64,000 nucleotides of DNA, from positions 56,643,708 to 56,707,707 of the forward strand of contig JACMZG010000008.1 of NCBI GenBank assembly GCA_018340805.1. Reading direction: 5' to 3'. A program made the position numbers and the translations under genes. This document shows, piece after piece, positions 23,160 to 34,150 of this stretch; positions within the stretch are counted from its first letter, which is position 1, and each line of letters opens with the position of its first letter. The notes under the pieces were generated by a model. It searched no databases, was not told the DNA's origin, and saw only the letters and a list, made by a program, of their open reading frames with translations. The DNA comes from Microvelia longipes. Taxonomy: Eukaryota > Arthropoda > Insecta > Hemiptera > Veliidae.

Positions 23160-23425
23160 TAGTATATCTATGACTTTTGTAGGGTCATAAAAGTTAAGCA
23201 GCATTGAGCGTGGTCAGTGCTGTATGGGTGACAGCTAATAATAAAACGGATGTATTTACTATCTGAGGACAAGCGAAGCGAGTCCGCAGACGTGTTGCAG
23301 TATAAATTTGGCGTATTGTGTATTTTGAGGTCGAGCGAAGCGAATCCAAAGAAGGGAGGATGAACAATGCGAATCCGATGTGATAAGGAAAAGTTCCGAG
23401 GTACTCCGTACCCTCGGAATGAATA
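23160..23425 (+). repeat. 5S-rRNA-derived SINE, well preserved
   Basis: Reads AAAAGTTAAGCAGCATTGAG, then CGTGGTCAGTGCTGTATGGG and TGACAGC, closely following the internal promoter half of 5S rRNA (A box to C box). It continues with TACTATCTGAGGACAAGCG, tail modules GAGCGAAGCGAATCC and the common end TTCCGAGGTACTCCGTACCC. Confidence 0.8.
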
Positions 23426-23639
23426 CGGAATGACAGCCGACATAGCTGAATGACTTGGTTCAAGTTATTGTGATAGATTACTTCCAGGTAGATAGATGTT
23501 TTTAAGATTTCAAGTAAAAAAAGCTAATATGCAATATCTAAGTTTAAAAAGTCATTTGGAATCCCATACGAACTTTTTGCCAATAACATGCCATTCAAAA
23601 AATTAAGAGTTTCAAGAATTTACTCTTGAATACAACATA

Positions 23640-23960
23640 AAGCAGCATTCAAGTCCTGATTACCCGTGTAATATTAATCAATGTCATCAATGACATTATT
23701 TCATTTTTATTATTGATAAAGTTATGACAATAAAATCAGTCTTAGTCTTGCAACTTAATTCCATTGTAAGACAGCTTTACTTTGATATATATTTATATAT
23801 CAAATGACATTTATCAATTTCATTTTATTTTGTAATTAATATTATTTTCATTATTAAATTAGATTTCAATAGAAATATTAGAGTTTTAATTACAACGGGT
23901 TATGGGCCCAGAAGAAGATAAAATTTCGAAATTATTTATTTTTGATGGGATAGATTAACA
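23640..23960 (+). mobile_element. Copia-type LTR end with primer-binding site
   Basis: GGTTATGGGCCCAG at 23898-23911 equals the internal initiator-Met tRNA half used as copia primer site, directly after an AT-rich stretch ending TTACA that would be the LTR. It is plus-oriented, opposite to the copia coding fragment on its right. LTR start not determined. Confidence 0.55.
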
Positions 23961-24061
23961 GGAAAAGATATAGAGTTAACAGGTCGAAAACTATATTAAT
24001 AATGGATTAACAAAAAAATTAATTAAACTCTGTCAATCTTATCATGTCAATCAATGCTGTC

Positions 24062-24998
24062 AACACTCTCCCTCATTGATTGCCTTCGACTGTTCAGTTT
24101 TAGTGAGTCCTATCCTCTTGGTCAAATCTTGGTGCCGAACACTTAGCAATGGTTTTGTTAGTATATCTGCAAGCTGATCTGAGTTGGGACTTTGATTACT
24201 TTTATATCCCCTTCAGTAACCAGTTCTCTGACAAAGAAATGTCTAATTTTTATATGCTTGGTTCTTTTATGATACTCAGGATTCTGAGCAAGCCTGATAG
24301 CAGCTTCATTGTCAATCTGAAGTTCTGGAAGTTTAACTAGCTCCGTAACTTCTCTTAAAAGTCTTGAAAGACAAATTAATTCCCTTGCTCCTTCACTAGC
24401 AGCAACAACTTCTGCTTGAAATTGATACTGATGGTTGCCTCTGACTCGTCCAAGATATGGCGCCTCCAGCGTACAAACATACTACCCCTGTAGTAGATCT
24501 ACCTGTAGTCGAGTCTCCACCGTGATCTGCATCACTATATGACTCTAGAACTCCAGTTTTATAATTTCTTTTGTAGAATATTCCAAAATTTAGTGTTCCT
24601 TTTAAATACCTAAGTATTCTTTTTACTTTAATCCAATCTTCTATTGTTGGATTTTCTAACCTACGAGATGCAACCCCGACGGCATATGAAATATCTGGAC
24701 GAGTAGCACAAGTTAGATACATAAGCCTTCCGATAGCTTGCCTATAAGGGAAAGGCATATTATTATCATTAACTTCTTGAGCTCTCCCTGATTCGTTACT
24801 GTTATTCCCGGTGATTGGTGTAGAAACCGGTCTACAATTACTCATTTGAAATTGTTCTAAAATCTCTTAGCATATGATGTTTGTCTCACTAAAATTCCAT
24901 CTTCCCTTTGATCAATTTCAAGGCCTAAATAAAAAGTAATTTACTGGTTTTGTTTTAATGCTAAATTCTTTCTTCAATTCTGAAATAAACGGTTGATG
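24062..24998 (-). pseudogene. Copia polyprotein fragment (RT end and RNase H)
   Basis: The minus strand gives pieces of [103 protein letters not shown] and DQLADILTKPLLSVRHQDL, ending at a stop near 24062. This is the C-terminal third of a Ty1/copia polyprotein, broken by at least three frameshifts. Confidence 0.88.
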
Positions 24999-25307
24999 CT
25001 GGGATCCGTGGTGCAGCGGCAATATAGGCAATACATAACTGTATTGCAAAGTTAGTCTACCCAAAAAACCTGCAGGCACACGCAAAATCATAAAAATATT
25101 GAAACGTAAGACTTTTTTCGACGAATTTCCAAAATGTGTTTCTTACATTTTTAGCGAATTTCCTTTGGAAATTCAGCTAATGGGATAGGCGTCATGGCGG
25201 AATTTGAACCTCAAACCACAACACAAATCCGTTTCAGAGGTCCCTAATGACGAAAAAATACGTTTCGCGAGACTTTATATATATATGTAAAGTATATATA
25301 TATATAT

Positions 25308-27263
25308 GTATTTCTAGACACTTTCTTGTAAACACTCTATCTTTCGAACGGATTAATATTTTTTAACCAAACTTAGTACAAAAATCAACCTTTGGGAGGA
25401 CACGAACCCTATTAAAAACCAGGATTTTGTAACGTTGTTAACCCGGTTTGCTGAGTCAAAAAAAATTTCAAAAAATCGGCAAAATTCAGGGTTAATATTT
25501 TTTGCCGCGAAAAAGGTCAATATTTATGTTTTTTGAGACGCTGAATTGAATGAAATCCGTCCAAAGTCGATACGACCACTCTAAATGACATAAAAATCGA
25601 AAAAAACCATTGTAAATTACCAAAAACCAAAATTTAGGTCGATAAAAAATAAATTTCGAGTAGGGTGTCGTTTTCTATGTAATTTTGGGCGCTGAATCGA
25701 ATGAAAGCGGTCCGAAGTCGATACGATTACTTTAGGTTACCAAAAAGTCGAGAAACCACAAAAATTATAGAAAACCAAAATTAATCATTGAAAATTAAAT
25801 TTCGAGTAGGGTGTCGTTTTCAAAGTTTTTTGGGCCTCTGAGTTGAATGCCAGTGGTCCGGAGTCAATACGACCACTTAAACTCAGGGTACCTGGGTTCA
25901 CATCCTGGAAGGGTCGATAATTTTTTATCTTTTTTTTTTACTTAATATAAGTTTACAACTAGAAAATAATTCTGGCGCGGTGGTCCGCATGTCGGGCGAA
26001 TTTCCTTTGGGTGCGTGTTTCCGTGCTTTTTACATAGTATAAGTTTACAACTACTAAATAAATAATTCCGGCGCGGTGGTCCGCTGTCGAGCGCATTTAA
26101 TTTAGAATGCGTGTTTCCGTGCTAAACAACCCATAGCGTGGTTCCGGTTCATGCTTTAGAACCTAAGCAGTTACTCAATTGTCAAGCACTGCTCTTAACT
26201 CATTTTGTCTGTATTTTCCAATGGAAATGCGCTAAAACCTTTAAAGATAATTGACTAAGCTTAAAGATAAGTAACTAAGCTTTAAACTAGTGCAAATAAT
26301 AGTGCGTACTTCTAATTTTAGAGGCATAGTTTAAGTACAACAACTGGATGATTATGCGCATTTCCTTTGGAAAATACAGACAAAATGAGTTACGAGCAGT
26401 GCTTGACAATTGAGTAACTGCTTAGGTTCTAGCATGAACCGGAACCACGCTATGGGTTGTTTAGCACGGAAACACGCATTCTAAATGAAATTCGCCCGAC
26501 AGCGGACCACCGCGCCGGAATTATTTATTTAGTAGTTGTAAACTTATATAATGTAAAAGGCACGGAAACACGCATCCAAAGGAAATTCGCCCGACATGCG
26601 GACCACCGCGACAGAATTATTTTCTAGTTGTAAACTTATATTAGGTAAAAAAACGGTAAAAAAATATTGTCCCTACTAGGATTTGAACCCAGGTACTCTG
26701 GGTTTGAGTGCTCGCATCCAAAGGAAATTCGCCCGACATGCGGATCACCGCGCCAGAGTTATTTTCTAGTTGTAAACTTATATTAAGTAAAAAAACGATA
26801 AAAAATTATCGACCCTTCAGGATGTGAACCCAGGTACCTAGAGTTTGAGTGGTCGTATTGACTCCTGACCACTGGCATTCAACTCAGAGGCCCAAAAAAC
26901 ATTGAAAACGACACCCTACTCGAAATTTAATTTCAAGTAATTTTGGTTTTCTATAATTTTTGTGGTTTTTTCGACTTTTTGGTAACTTAGAGTGTTCGTA
27001 TCGACTTCGGACCGGTTTTATTCGATTTAGCGTCTCAAAAAACATAAATATTGACCTTTTTCACGGCAAAAAATATTAACCCTGAATTTTGCCGATTTTT
27101 TTGAGATTTCGCTGACTCAGCAAACCGGGTTATTGACGTCACAAAAACCTGGTTTTCAATAGGGTTCGTGTCTTCCCAAAGGTTAATTTATGTACCAAGT
27201 TTGGTTAACAAATATTAATCCGTTCGAAACATAGAGTGTTTACAAGAAAGTGTCTAGAAATAC
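25308..27263. mobile_element. 2-kb foldback element with about 0.9-kb inverted arms
   Basis: The left arm (25308-26232) and right arm (26356-27263) are inverted copies around a 123-bp spacer: TCTAGACACTTTCTTGTAAA against TTTACAAGAAAGTGTCTAGA, and ACCCGGTTTGCTGAGTC against GACTCAGCAAACCGGGT. Repeated internal modules are CGCGGTGGTCCGC and GTGCGTGTTTCCGTGC. TA microsatellites flank it. Non-coding; arms also occur singly elsewhere in the window. Confidence 0.82.
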
Positions 27264-27358
<95 letters not shown>

Positions 27359-27424
27359 CACGGAAAGACGCATCCAAAGGAAATTTGCCCGACATGCGGA
27401 CCACCGCGCCAGAATTTTTTATGC
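27264..27424. repeat. (TA)n array and extra foldback module
   Basis: A 70-bp TA array (about 27283-27355) followed by CACGGAAAGACGCATCC and ATGCGGACCACCGCGCC, one more copy of the arm module. It abuts the LINE directly. Confidence 0.75.
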
Positions 27425-27492
27425 TTATAGGGGAATCTAACACATATATCATGAAGAGATAAGGGGCTATTGAACTGCCTTGGGGTACTCCT

Positions 27493-28446
27493 TTAGTCAC
27501 TTGAGATGTCATTTCCCTGAAAGACTTGCTGATAACGGTTTGTAAAATAATTGGTAAACCATTCCAGGGCCGTTGAGGTTAATCCTATATATTTTAATTT
27601 AGCCAAAAGGAGGTCAAAATCGATTAGGTCAAAGGCCTTTGTATAATCAAGCAAAGCTAAAATAGTTGCCTCACCTCTGTCTATTCCATGACAAATTTCA
27701 TCAATGATTTTCAGTAGAGCAGTACAAGTACTAAAGTTTTGGCGAAAGCCTGATTGAATTCTTGGGAGTATAGAATTTGATCTAAGGTGTTTCATCAGTT
27801 GTGAGGCTACTATTTTTTCTGTCAACTTGGTTAGTACAGGTATACTGATTGGTCTGGTATCGCTTATATTTTCAACATTGGCTGTTTTAGCTATTGGCTT
27901 TACAAGAGCAATCTTCCAAATATCAGGCACTACCCCTTCTAGAAGGGAGGAGTTGATAATGTGTAAAATTAAACCTGGTTTGGCACTCATAATGTAAGAA
28001 AGCATCGTTACCGATATACAATCAGCACCCACTGCCTCTGACTTGATTGTATTGAGATATTTTATAACTTCACTCTCTTCCACTAGTAAGAAATCCTGCA
28101 AGTAGCCAGCTGGTAGGTCTGTAACATTTGATTTGAATTGATTCAGCAAAGTTTTATCAATGTTTTGATTTTGGATAGTATGAGTATAAAATTTATTCAG
28201 GATCTCACTTGAAAATAAGCCTGGTTGGAGTTCCATTTTATTTTTTTTATTGACACCAAGATGGCGTAGAGCTTTCCAGAATTTTTTTGAATCTTGTTTG
28301 AAATTTTTCTGAGCCCATTCAAAATATGCGGTTTTTTCTTGTTTTAGTACTTTTCCGGTAAACTTTTTTAAATCAAGATAGTAATATTTCCTTGAATCAC
28401 ATTTGTTTTTAATCCATTTCCGGTGGGTTTTATCTCTAAGCTTCAT
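27493..28446 (-). pseudogene. LINE reverse-transcriptase fragment
   Basis: A 317-residue open frame with the pre-RT KFWKALRHLGVNKK, then PDIWKIALVKPIAK, SIPVLTKLTEKIV, SGFRQNFSTC, ALLDYTKAFDLID and LKYIGLTSTALEWF. It continues in another frame as KGVPQGSSIAPYL. The YxDD motif is not present. Confidence 0.88.
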
Positions 28447-28852
28447 GATTTTTCTTGTAATTGGGGTAATATAAGTGGGAGCTGATTTTTTCTTAGCAGA
28501 GTATGTTTTGTAGGGTGCATAGATATTAAAAGCTTCATTTATTTTGTTATTACAAATTTCAACCTTCTACCTTCTTGTTGATATCCTTTACTTTATACAT
28601 GATATTCCAGTCTATTTGGTGAATATACTCTGTAAAAATTTTTAAATTAAAATTATTGAAATCACGTCGTGTTATTGAGTCAGGTGAGTGCTGCGGTACA
28701 TCTATTTCTATATTACAGATTACTGCAGAGTGGTCTGATATATTCATTACATCTGTAGTATGAGATTTTGTTGTAATGCTCTTTTCCCTCCCGGGGGACT
28801 GATATTATATCTATAAGGCTGTGAGAAGTTGGTGTTATTCTTGTTGGCTCTG

Positions 28853-29251
28853 TTACAATTTGACAAAGGTTGAATTGATCAAAACTAACTTACTTTCACA
28901 GTCATCTACTAAATAGTTTACGTTGAGGTCACCCAGAATTATAGGATTATTTAAATGAATTAATTCAGATAGAGAGTCTTCAAGGTCTACCAAAGTGCCA
29001 TAAGGTACATTTAGTGGACGGTAAACTACTCCAATTATTAGTTTCATCTTTTTATATTTTGCTTCCACATACAGCTGTTCAACGTGAATATTAGTGTCTA
29101 ATTTCAACTGTCTACACTGAAAATATTTTTTGATATACAGGCAACAGCCTCCACCTCTGTTTTCTTTATCTAGCCTAAAAAGATTGTATCCAACTATTGT
29201 AATTAGATCTGAAGAAAAATTATTGTTAAGCCATGTTTCTGTAACAGCCAT
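28853..29251 (-). pseudogene. LINE endonuclease fragment
   Basis: A 132-residue open frame MAVTETWLNNNFSSD, GYNLFRLDKENRGGGCCLYI, IIGVVYRPLN and NPIILGDLNVNYL, matching the central part of APE-type LINE endonucleases. The SDHSAV block follows in another frame at 28559-28747. Confidence 0.88.
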
Positions 29252-29489
29252 AAAATCGAAGTCTTCCGCCAGTACAAAATCGGAAAATGATTTAAATGAG
29301 TTTACTATATAGATCTAGTGTTTAGTAGGCCTACTTTTAGTTTTTTGTTTGAGTTTGTTTTTCTTAACCGAGTCGCTATTAGTTTTTTTGCCGGGTAGTA
29401 GGCTCTCTTTGGCATTTGTAGCTATTTCCAAAACATCCAGCGGGGTATGTTCGAAAAGTTCGCCTATATCTTCGACGATATTCATTACA

Positions 29490-30640
29490 AAACGCTATAG
29501 AATCGCTATAGAATATATTAACTTTTAAACTGTATTAAATACGGGATCGTATGATAAAAGTAGTAAATGACTTGACTAAAAAAGATGAGATATTAAACCC
29601 AAGACAAAAAGTGTTGCCTTTAATATAATTAATAAAATTTAATTCTAATTAAAGGTTTACATTACCAATTGTTTAATTTTAATTGGTTAAATAATGTAAT
29701 TATTCATTATATAAATTATTAAATAAATTCAATAGGCTTTTTATTATTAACTAATCATGCTTACAAAAATTATCTAATAACTTTCTTTACCAGCATAGGT
29801 AGGGGCGGCTGAGAAATGCTACTTTCCGCCCTAGGCTGGTAAACTGCAGTCATTCATGAAAAATTACCAGCCGATCTGGGAAACGCTACTTTCTCGCCTA
29901 GAATTAGTGCAGTAATGTTTCATTTTCCTGCCGTGAGCAGATAAAAATATTTTATTAAAATTAATTTTCTTTAAATGATATATTAAATTATTTTAGAGTA
30001 ACAATATTATTTAAATAAAGTTAATTTATTTTTTTAAACAACCCCAAATCGAGTTCAGATTAAATAGACGCATTTTATAATTTTTTTTCTCCGCATAAAC
30101 TTATTTCATTTTTTAAATATAAAAAATTTTATAGTAAAAATATATATTATTTCAATAATGTTGATTTAGTTAAACTATTTCATTTTTGTAATAAGAATTT
30201 AATAAAATTATAATTTAGAAAAAAAGTGTTTTTATTTAACTTACCTTATAAAAAGAATCCTATAATATCCTATGATATTGAAGTTCCGAACTGGATAGAT
30301 GTAGAGAAGGGAAAAAGTATCCTTATTAAAAGAATACGAAATTATCATTTTATTATTATAATGTAATAATAATATAATTTCCCCAAGACGATTTTAATCT
30401 TTACCACATTTATAACTCAGTTTCCTGCTTAACGCACTCACGCATGCAATAGGTCTTATGAGAACTTTTGCATAAGTTGGTTTTAAGGAAATCACTTGTG
30501 TTGAGCTACTCCGTATATATCACTTTTAGAATAAAATAAATCCTGGATTCTATACTACAAATACTAGTATTAAGCAATGACACTTTTCAGGATAGATTCT
30601 GTATTTCAAAATTTGCATTGCGTTTTAGATGATCCAACCT
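29490..30640. other. AT-rich intergenic stretch, no gene recognised
   Basis: Very AT-rich with a short repeated CCAGC...GAAACGCTACTTTC pair near 29805 and 29875. Nothing else identified. Confidence 0.5.
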
Positions 30641-30702
30641 CTCATTGTCTAAACTCGCGTTATACATTTCAAGGAAACGCAGGTCAGGGTCTTTCCTAAT
30701 AC

Positions 30703-30972
30703 ATGTGTTATGCATTTCAAGGAAACGCAGGTCTGGGCCTTTGTGTTATGCAATTCAAGGACTTTTTATTTTTCAAATCACTGCTTAGCAGGCCCCGCCA
30801 TTATACCCTACTGAAATGTGTTCGTGAAAGGCAATACTTATCCATAACTAGAGTGTTGGTGCAAAATTATAGAACTAGACTTTTGGAACCGGGAAAAATA
30901 AAATTTAAATTGTCAGAGCCCAGATCTTATATTGAGGAACTTTGTAATGGAACCCTTGATCCTACTCATTAA
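30703..30972 (+). CDS. Unidentified 89-codon open frame
   Basis: Open from ATG to stop, with a moderately hydrophilic C-terminal half (TRVLVQNYRTRLLEP, SEPRSYIEELCNG). The start lies inside a tandemly repeated 50-bp segment (30660-30745, CATTTCAAGGAAACGCAGGTC twice). No family recognised. It could be chance, part of an element or a small exon. Confidence 0.2.
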   Translation: MCYAFQGNAGLGLCVMQFKDFLFFKSLLSRPRHYTLLKCVRERQYLSITRVLVQNYRTRLLEPGKIKFKLSEPRSYIEELCNGTLDPTH

Positions 30973-31141
30973 GGGTTTGTGTATTCGACTGCTGACAACC
31001 ACCAACCATAGACAAGGGAAACCCTCGCCCCCTAAGAGATTAGCCTGGCTATGGGCCTGCAGGTGTCACACGATCAGCGGCTAGGTTCCGCCCTCCGACA
31101 GCTTAAAGGGCAAGAGGCTGGTTTATTAGCATCTTGTTAAT

Positions 31142-32111
31142 TATAACAGGGGCATTAGTTAAGCTTGCTATTAAGTTTGTTATTGAGTTTGAACACAACA
31201 TATTTGAAGGATGAGATCATTCTGAGTTGGGATGAGATCATCTTGAGTTGGGACAATCTCAGGGTCGAGATAACATCGGCAGATGTTTTTAATTAACATG
31301 TTCTTTTAACCTTGAAAGCCTGTAAATGAATGCGTTGTTATGTCAGTGTGAATGAGTGTGAGTGAAACCCGTGAATTTAACATGTCTAAATAGATTATGC
31401 TTCTATGAGATAACATCGGCAGATGTTTTTAATTAACATGTTCTTTTAGCCTTGAAAGCCTGTAAATGAATGCGTTGTTATGTCAGTGTGAATGAGTGTG
31501 AGTGAAACCCGTGAATTTAACATGTCCAATTAGATTATGTTTCAATGAGCACACGTGCCGATATGATTGGTCTTCTGGAAGGGGTTACCACCCTTGGCTA
31601 TTTAAGCTAGCTCTGGAGACCAATCGAGAGAGTCGTCAAGAGTAATCGAGAAGAGTAATCGAGAGACGTAAAGAGTTCAGTTCAGGAGAGTCGTCGGAGA
31701 GTAATCAAAAGAGAGTTGTCAAGAAGTGATAGAAGAGTTAATAGAATAGTAAGATGCTCCTCACATTTATCGTCGCAGCGACCTGTAAGTAATTCTTTGT
31801 CTTGTAGTAGAGTTTACCGTTTGTATGTGCATAGTAGTATTGAGTAACTTAGGAAACTGACTGATCTTACCTAGACCTGTTAAGCATACCTACTATTATA
31901 AAATTTATTAATACAACGTATAATATATATGTCAGCTTACATTCATCAATAAACGTATTAACTCTGAATGCTACTTATGTTTTTCTGATTAACACCCTGA
32001 TATCTTTCAGACTTAATTAGGCCAGGATTCCTAGTCAAAGGAATCCCCTTTTTCTGTGGGGTTCCGGACTGGCCATCCGGTGTGAGTTCACCCAAAAGCC
32101 CCACGGTTAAA
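31142..32111 (+). repeat. 5' LTR
   Basis: Starts TATAACAGGGGC and ends CCACGGTTAAA. Contains a tandem 140-bp duplication (from 31267 and 31407), a TATA-like TATTTAAG at 31599, an ATG at 31754 followed by a strong donor CTGTAAGTAA at 31783-31792, and a polyadenylation signal AATAAA at 31948. Confidence 0.88.
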
Positions 32112-32112
32112 G

Positions 32113-32130
32113 TGGCGCAGTCGGTAGGAC
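32113..32130 (+). other. Primer-binding site of the LTR element
   Basis: TGGCGCAGTCGGTAGGAC, one base after the 5' LTR, complementary to a tRNA 3' end as in the 17.6/297 group (from memory, tRNA-Ser). Confidence 0.8.
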
Positions 32131-32217
32131 CTTAAATTGAAATTTGGGTGATATAGTAGATAGTAAACATGAAGTCTGAAAATATTAAGTAGAAATTAGA
32201 AAAATAACTGACCAGAC

Positions 32218-32523
32218 ATGAAGATAACTTTAGCCCTAATTTTTATCATAGTTCAAAATGAACTCGACGCTAAACTTACGGAGATTAAAAATGAAAAACA
32301 TTGGATACCTCAAATAGTTTCGCAGGTAAATGAAATAAACGAGAAATTTATCTCGGTTGATGCAACAATGCGACATCGGTCCGAAAAGTTTAAAAGGAAA
32401 AATCTAAGGATACAAAGTGACAATGCGGAAACAGTCGGTCAATTTAAAGTGCAAAAAGACGTTTTAGAATATTCGTCCACAAATCCTCATTCACTTTTAA
32501 GAGGATTGGGGGACACACTCTAA
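32218..32523 (+). pseudogene. Possible gag remnant
   Basis: A 101-residue open frame just after the primer site, polar with heptad-like ELDAKLTEIKNEK and IVSQVNEINEKF segments. The position fits gag but no gag motif is recognised and the frame is short. Confidence 0.3.
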
Positions 32524-33059
32524 GGCCGGTGTTTAAATGTGACCTGTCCTTCAGGGGGAAAAATATATAAGGTCAGGCATCACTATTAGATGAGGCAGTT
32601 AAATCATTAAAAACAAATATATGTATATATAATTCCAATATAATATATCACCATTCGATGTTGCTACTTTTGAATGTATGTTTTGGGAAACAGATAAAAC
32701 CCGGATGAGACAGTGGTTTCAAAAGGAAATAAACAAATTTAAAGCTCAGTAAAAGTTAATCCTTACACCCACAAAAAGAATTTTCTTTAATAAATTAGAA
32801 GTAGGAATATAATTTAATGTTGATTTGAATTTAATTGCGTATCAGTTTACCTCTTAGTTCACGTTTGATTAATATAAATGTATTTCAATGATGATAATAA
32901 GTAAAAAATAAAATTAATTAGCTAAGGCTCGCAATGAATGTATTTCACTCATAGAGGCTAATACTGTTGTACCGTCCCTATTAGTATTATGTCTTTGATA
33001 TCACTGAAGGCTAACGGCAGGGCTGAAAGATAAGATACTTGAAACAATAAGTATTTGGA

Positions 33060-34150
33060 CTTATACAGGTACGATTGGTTTGAGGTAAAGAAGAGGAATA
33101 AATGTTCCTAAACCAAACAATGGCAGACCTGTTATTGCTAGGGTCACAGTCTAAGGGAAGTATGACTGCGATTTCTAGGACATTAATTTAATCACTTCCT
33201 TAATTAAACAATAATTAAGTATTAAGTGGTTGTAATTAATGAATCTTATAAGCTAGAGAGGGGAGTATATAAAAATATATATCTGAATAACCCTCTCGGC
33301 TGGCAAGAGTAGAAACTCCCGATACAGTGGAGGGGAGGATATACTGGAAGATAAAGAAGAATCAAAAAGTATCGCCCGTTTTTATATATATATGTCTTGA
33401 AAGATAGACATTGTCTTCGGAAGTTATGAATCAGGTACGATTGGTTTGAGGTATAAGGAGAGGAATAAATATTCCTAAACCCAAACAATGGCAGACCTGT
33501 TATTGCCTGGGGTCACAGTATAAGATAGATTATGACTGTGATTTCTAGGACATTAAATTAATCACTTAATTAATAATTAAGTATTATTAAGTGTATATAT
33601 GTCTTGAGAGATAGACATTGTCTTCGGAAGTTATGAATCAGGTACGATTGGTTTGAGGTATAAACAGAGGAATAAATATTCCTAAACCCAAACAATGGCA
33701 GACCTGTTATTGCCTAGGGACAAATCACAGTCTAAGGTGGATTATGACTGCGATTTCTAGGACGTTCAATTAATCAATAATTAAGTATTAAGGGTTTGTA
33801 ATTAATGAATTCTATAAGCTAGAGAGGGGAGTATATAAAAGTATATATATCTGAACAACGCTCTCGGCTGGCAAGAGTAGGAACTCCCGATACAGTGGAG
33901 GGGAGGACCCGTTTTTATATATATATGTCTTGAAAGATAGACTTTGTCTTCGGAAGTTTTGCAGGTACGATTGGTTTGAGGTATAAGCAGGGGAATAAAT
34001 ATTCCTAAACCCAAACAATGGCAGACCTGTTATTGACTGGGGTCACAGTATAGATAGATTATGACTGCGATTTCTAGGACGATAAATTAATCACTTAATT
34101 AGTTAATCAATAATTAAGTATTATTAGGTGTATATATGTCTTGAAAGATA
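33060..34150 (+). repeat. Internal tandem repeat array of the LTR element
   Basis: Four imperfect units start with CAGGTACGATTGGTTTGAGG near 33066, 33433, 33642 and 33963 and continue with CCAAACAATGGCAGACCTG and TTTCTAGGACATTAA. Two units include an extra block with GCTAGAGAGGGGAGTATATA (33250, 33819). Period about 210 to 370 bp. Confidence 0.85.

Larger units (their letters stand above)
27425..29485 (-). mobile_element. LINE with apurinic-type endonuclease and RT, 3' part missing
   Basis: The minus strand starts with an ATG at 29485 (MNIVEDIGELFEHTPLDV...), then EN motifs LLNTRSI, MAVTETWL, PIILGDLNV and SDHSAV (28740-29340) and RT motifs DTRPISIPVLTKL, SGFRQNFSTCTALL, LLDYTKAFDLIDFD and KGVPQGSSIAPYLFMIY (27425-28446). 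The order and motifs fit the jockey/CR1 group. Frames are broken near 27495, 28560-28850 and 29300. RT is cut before the catalytic DD box, where foldback sequence begins. Confidence 0.88.

Noticed and set aside
23160..23425. Functional 5S rRNA gene
   Set aside because: Only the internal part matches 5S; the sequence then continues into a SINE body shared by other copies.
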